DNA of 6,389 nucleotides from Granulosicoccus sp965367215. Its GTDB lineage: Bacteria > Pseudomonadota > Gammaproteobacteria > Granulosicoccales > Granulosicoccaceae. The first letter of the stretch is position 1, and every line of letters begins with the position of its first letter. Where the stretch lies: NCBI GenBank assembly GCA_965367215.1, contig CBDUIJ010000337.1, positions 1 to 6,389 of the forward strand, read 5' to 3'. This document shows positions 4,470-6,389 of this stretch, one piece after another. The notes under the pieces were generated by a model. The model ran no database searches. It saw only the letters and a list, made by a program, of their open reading frames with translations, and was not told the DNA's origin. The position numbers and the translations under genes were made by a program.

Positions 4470-6389
4470 CTACACAGTCGCAGTCGTTCTCCCCGTGTCG
4501 GGCTGATCGATACTGGGTCTGCCTGCCAGCAAACGCCAGCGGGTGGATCGTTCATTCCACAGAGCCTCGAACTGCGCGGCTGACCATGAACGCGACACCG
4601 GTACGGGCGTCTCGCTGGTAAACAACAGAAACTGCAGGCGATTCTGTTCGAACACTGCCATGCGGCGCATGCCGTTGGCGTGATCGAGGCAGGACAGGGG
4701 TTCAATGCAGCACGGCTGCATGGACTTTGTCAGTCGCATGGCCATGCTGGTGTCCAGCTCCCTGGCATCCTGCAGACTGGCGAATTCGATCTGCCAGCCG
4801 CCGATGACCGGGGTCATTGCCCAGTATTCGACATCGGCAAACAGCTTGCGATCCGGTTTATATCTCAGCATGGCATAGCCATGGCTGTGAGCTGCAAAGC
4901 GCTGTATGGAAACAGCCTGATTCTTGAAGGCCGGCTGAGCAGAGTGTGGATCAGTACGGCTCCCGATAAGGCTGTCGACCCTTGCCTGCGAAGCAAATTC
5001 GTCGCTCCAGTGTATGGGGGCGAATAGCTGCCCCGGAGTCTGCTCATCACTGAGCATCGCCCGCATCAGGATAGCCGCATGAGGTGAACGGACTCGTACG
5101 ATGTCGCCATCCGTGATGCCATGAATCAATGCGTCGTAGGGGTGCATGGCAATGAACGGTTCACCCAGATGCGCACTCAGGCAGGGGCTGTAGCCGGTTC
5201 TGCTCAGGGTGTGGCATTGATCGCGGATTCGCCCGGTATTGAGCACCAGCGGATAGTGATCCGACAGGTCCCGGTTTCCTGGTCGGGCTGCGGCTATCGG
5301 CAACATGCGAGCCTTGCTGTCGGGGGTATGGTAATGACCCTTGGCGAAGAAGCGCACTGGCTCGACGCTGGCCCGACCTTCACGCCAGGGCCAGTAGAAG
5401 GGTTGCAGATTCTGATACTCGTCATCGCTCAGCGAGCCACCGGCACCGATATCGAAATCACGGCTGCCCTGGTTGTTGCTGGCCGACAGGCGCGCATGTT
5501 CGCGAAAGATCTCCGCTGCAGAGCTGAAGTTGAAACCGCAGCGAAAGCCCATGCGGCAGGCCACCTGACTCACAGCCCACCAGTCTGCCCGGGCATCCCC
5601 GAGGGGTGCTTTCACCGCACGTTGCCGTGAAATGCAGCGTTCGGAGTTGGTTGAAGTGCCATCCTTTTCTCCCCAGGGCAGGGCGGGCAGGCGAACGGTG
5701 GCATAGTCCAGAGTATCCGTCCGACTGGCCACCTCGGATACAATCACAAGGGGACAGGATTGCAATGCAGCCTTGATTCTGTCGGCTTGCGGCAAACTGA
5801 CCAGCGGATTGCTTCCCAGAATCCAGACCGCCTTGATACGACCCTCAGCGATGGCATTGAACAGCTCGACCGCACTCAGTCCCGGTTTGCTGGCAATACG
5901 AGGAGAGTTCCAGAACTGCTGAACGATATCGCGATGCTGCGGTTTGTCGAGTTCCATATGGGCTGCCAGCATGGTTGACAGGCCGCCCACTTCACGCTCG
6001 CCCATGGCATTGGGCTGGCCGCTGAGCGAAAAGGGTCCCATGCCCGGTTTGCCGATGCGGCCGGTGGCCAGGTGGCAATTGATGATGGCATTGACCTTGT
6101 CGCTACCCGACTCGGATTGATTGACTCCCTGACTGTAGAGCGTGACGGTCTTTGGCGTAAAGGCAACGCGGCCATAGAATATTTCCAGCTGCTGAAGATT
6201 GATCCCCAGTCTCTCGGCCAGGCGCGGCAGTGGCATATCACCCACGGCTCGTAGCGCTTCCTCGAGCCCGCTGACGTGGTGCTCCAGATAATGTTCGTCG
6301 AACTTGCCATGACTGGCCAGATAGGAGAGCAGTCCGTTGAACAACAGGCAATCGCCATCGGGCTGAATGGCCAGGTGCAGATCAGCGCA
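4470..6389 (-). CDS. nasA: Assimilatory nitrate reductase catalytic subunit, NasA type, partial and C-terminally truncated
   Basis: Cytoplasmic molybdenum (bis-MGD) enzyme reducing nitrate to nitrite for nitrogen assimilation. 639 residues are visible, numbered here from the right edge; the N-terminal [4Fe-4S] cysteines and first molybdopterin segment lie beyond it. The frame is open through A-D-L-H-L-A-I at the edge, so the TTG at 6344 is not a start. Family marks: S-Q-G-V-N-Q (86-91), G-P-F-S-L-S-G-Q-P-N-A-M-G (118-130), L-G-S-N-P-L (191-196), W-G-E-K-D-G-T-S-T-N-S-E-R (239-251), D-W-W (269-271), the MGD-binding domain from Y-P-L-V-L-N-T-G-R (379) to about 497 with H-W-S-D-E-F (460-465), then a NasA-specific region ending L-L-A-G-R-P (620-625). 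The protein stops after G-R-T-T-A-T-V, where relatives continue into a [2Fe-2S] domain. Two normally conserved residues appear as Cys (252 and 392). It could work without the domain, as cyanobacterial NarB does, or be decaying. Confidence 0.85.
   Translation of the reverse strand, partial: CADLHLAIQPDGDCLLFNGLLSYLASHGKFDEHYLEHHVSGLEEALRAVGDMPLPRLAERLGINLQQLEIFYGRVAFTPKTVTLYSQGVNQSESGSDKVNAIINCHLATGRIGKPGMGPFSLSGQPNAMGEREVGGLSTMLAAHMELDKPQHRDIVQQFWNSPRIASKPGLSAVELFNAIAEGRIKAVWILGSNPLVSLPQADRIKAALQSCPLVIVSEVASRTDTLDYATVRLPALPWGEKDGTSTNSERCISRQRAVKAPLGDARADWWAVSQVACRMGFRCGFNFSSAAEIFREHARLSASNNQGSRDFDIGAGGSLSDDEYQNLQPFYWPWREGRASVEPVRFFAKGHYHTPDSKARMLPIAAARPGNRDLSDHYPLVLNTGRIRDQCHTLSRTGYSPCLSAHLGEPFIAMHPYDALIHGITDGDIVRVRSPHAAILMRAMLSDEQTPGQLFAPIHWSDEFASQARVDSLIGSRTDPHSAQPAFKNQAVSIQRFAAHSHGYAMLRYKPDRKLFADVEYWAMTPVIGGWQIEFASLQDARELDTSMAMRLTKSMQPCCIEPLSCLDHANGMRRMAVFEQNRLQFLLFTSETPVPVSRSWSAAQFEALWNERSTRWRLLAGRPSIDQPDTGRTTATV

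Larger units (their letters stand above)
4350..4484 (-). pseudogene. Broken C-terminal BFD-like [2Fe-2S] domain of NasA, in two frames
   Basis: Downstream of the nasA stop (TAG, 4472-4470) the usual C-terminal Fe-S domain can still be read, but not in one frame. In the shifted frame, codons from 4482 downwards give CDCVGRTQVRRAI and then L-R-A-G-L-H-D-A-Q-S-A-G-E (to 4405): the C-x-C motif and the helix that follows it. From 4400 downwards, in the original nasA frame, codons give L-Q-V-G-T-H-C-G-F-C-R-R-E-I-P-G-L: the C-G-x-C motif. Five bases instead of six between AGA (4490-4488) and the first Cys codon suggest a 1-nt loss. Four bases instead of three at 4404-4401 suggest a 1-nt gain. Known NasA proteins have C-x-C and C-G-S-C about 34 codons apart; here the distance is 100 nt. 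The exact indel sites are inferred, and a sequencing error is an alternative to true decay. Confidence 0.7.

Noticed and set aside
3700..4482. Long minus-strand open frame antisense to ychF, continuous with the shifted-frame C-D-C segment of nasA
   Set aside because: Beyond the Fe-S remnant the translation matches nothing I recognise, and it mirrors the codon bias of ychF. It stays open only because of ychF codon usage and is not taken as a gene.
4473..4490. Programmed ribosomal frameshift as the way to join nasA to its Fe-S tail
   Set aside because: No X-XXY-YYZ slippery heptamer is seen before the stop, and two shifts of opposite sign would be required within about 80 nt. Indels or sequence error are simpler.
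5121..5630. 169-codon plus-strand open frame inside nasA
   Set aside because: It is a shadow of the nasA coding frame, whose - strand reading shows strong nitrate reductase motifs throughout.

Overview
The window looks like a chromosomal segment of a non-enteric gammaproteobacterium with moderately high G+C. The gene order ispE, tRNA-Gln, prs, rplY, pth, ychF and the closeness of the proteins to their gammaproteobacterial counterparts support this. The genus cannot be named from the sequence alone. No transposase, phage gene, CRISPR array or toxin-antitoxin pair is visible.

Left and centre (1-4335, all + strand) is a housekeeping block. It opens with the 3' part of ispE (isoprenoid precursor synthesis). 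A tRNA-Gln(TTG) follows, with a good -10 box directly after the ispE stop. Then come prs (PRPP synthase), rplY (two-domain ribosomal protein L25/Ctc), pth (peptidyl-tRNA hydrolase) and ychF (ribosome-associated ATPase). A second TATAAT box with a G+C-rich discriminator lies between prs and rplY. Only pth and ychF are tightly spaced (18 nt). The other gaps are 88-94 nt and contain possible hairpins. Apart from ispE, the block serves translation and nucleotide supply: a tRNA, PRPP, a 5S rRNA-binding protein, recycling of peptidyl-tRNA and a ribosome-binding ATPase.

Right (4350-6389, - strand) is a convergent gene for the catalytic subunit of assimilatory nitrate reductase (NasA type, bis-MGD molybdenum enzyme). 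It enters from the right edge, so its N-terminal [4Fe-4S] and first molybdopterin parts are outside the window. The open frame ends at 4470, exactly where NasA proteins normally run into a BFD-like [2Fe-2S] domain. Both cysteine motifs of that domain are still readable downstream, but in two different frames: C-x-C in the shifted frame and C-G-F-C back in the original one. The tail has therefore been broken by two compensating indels, either by real decay or by sequence error. This is the most notable thing in the window. I found no evidence for a new multi-gene system here.
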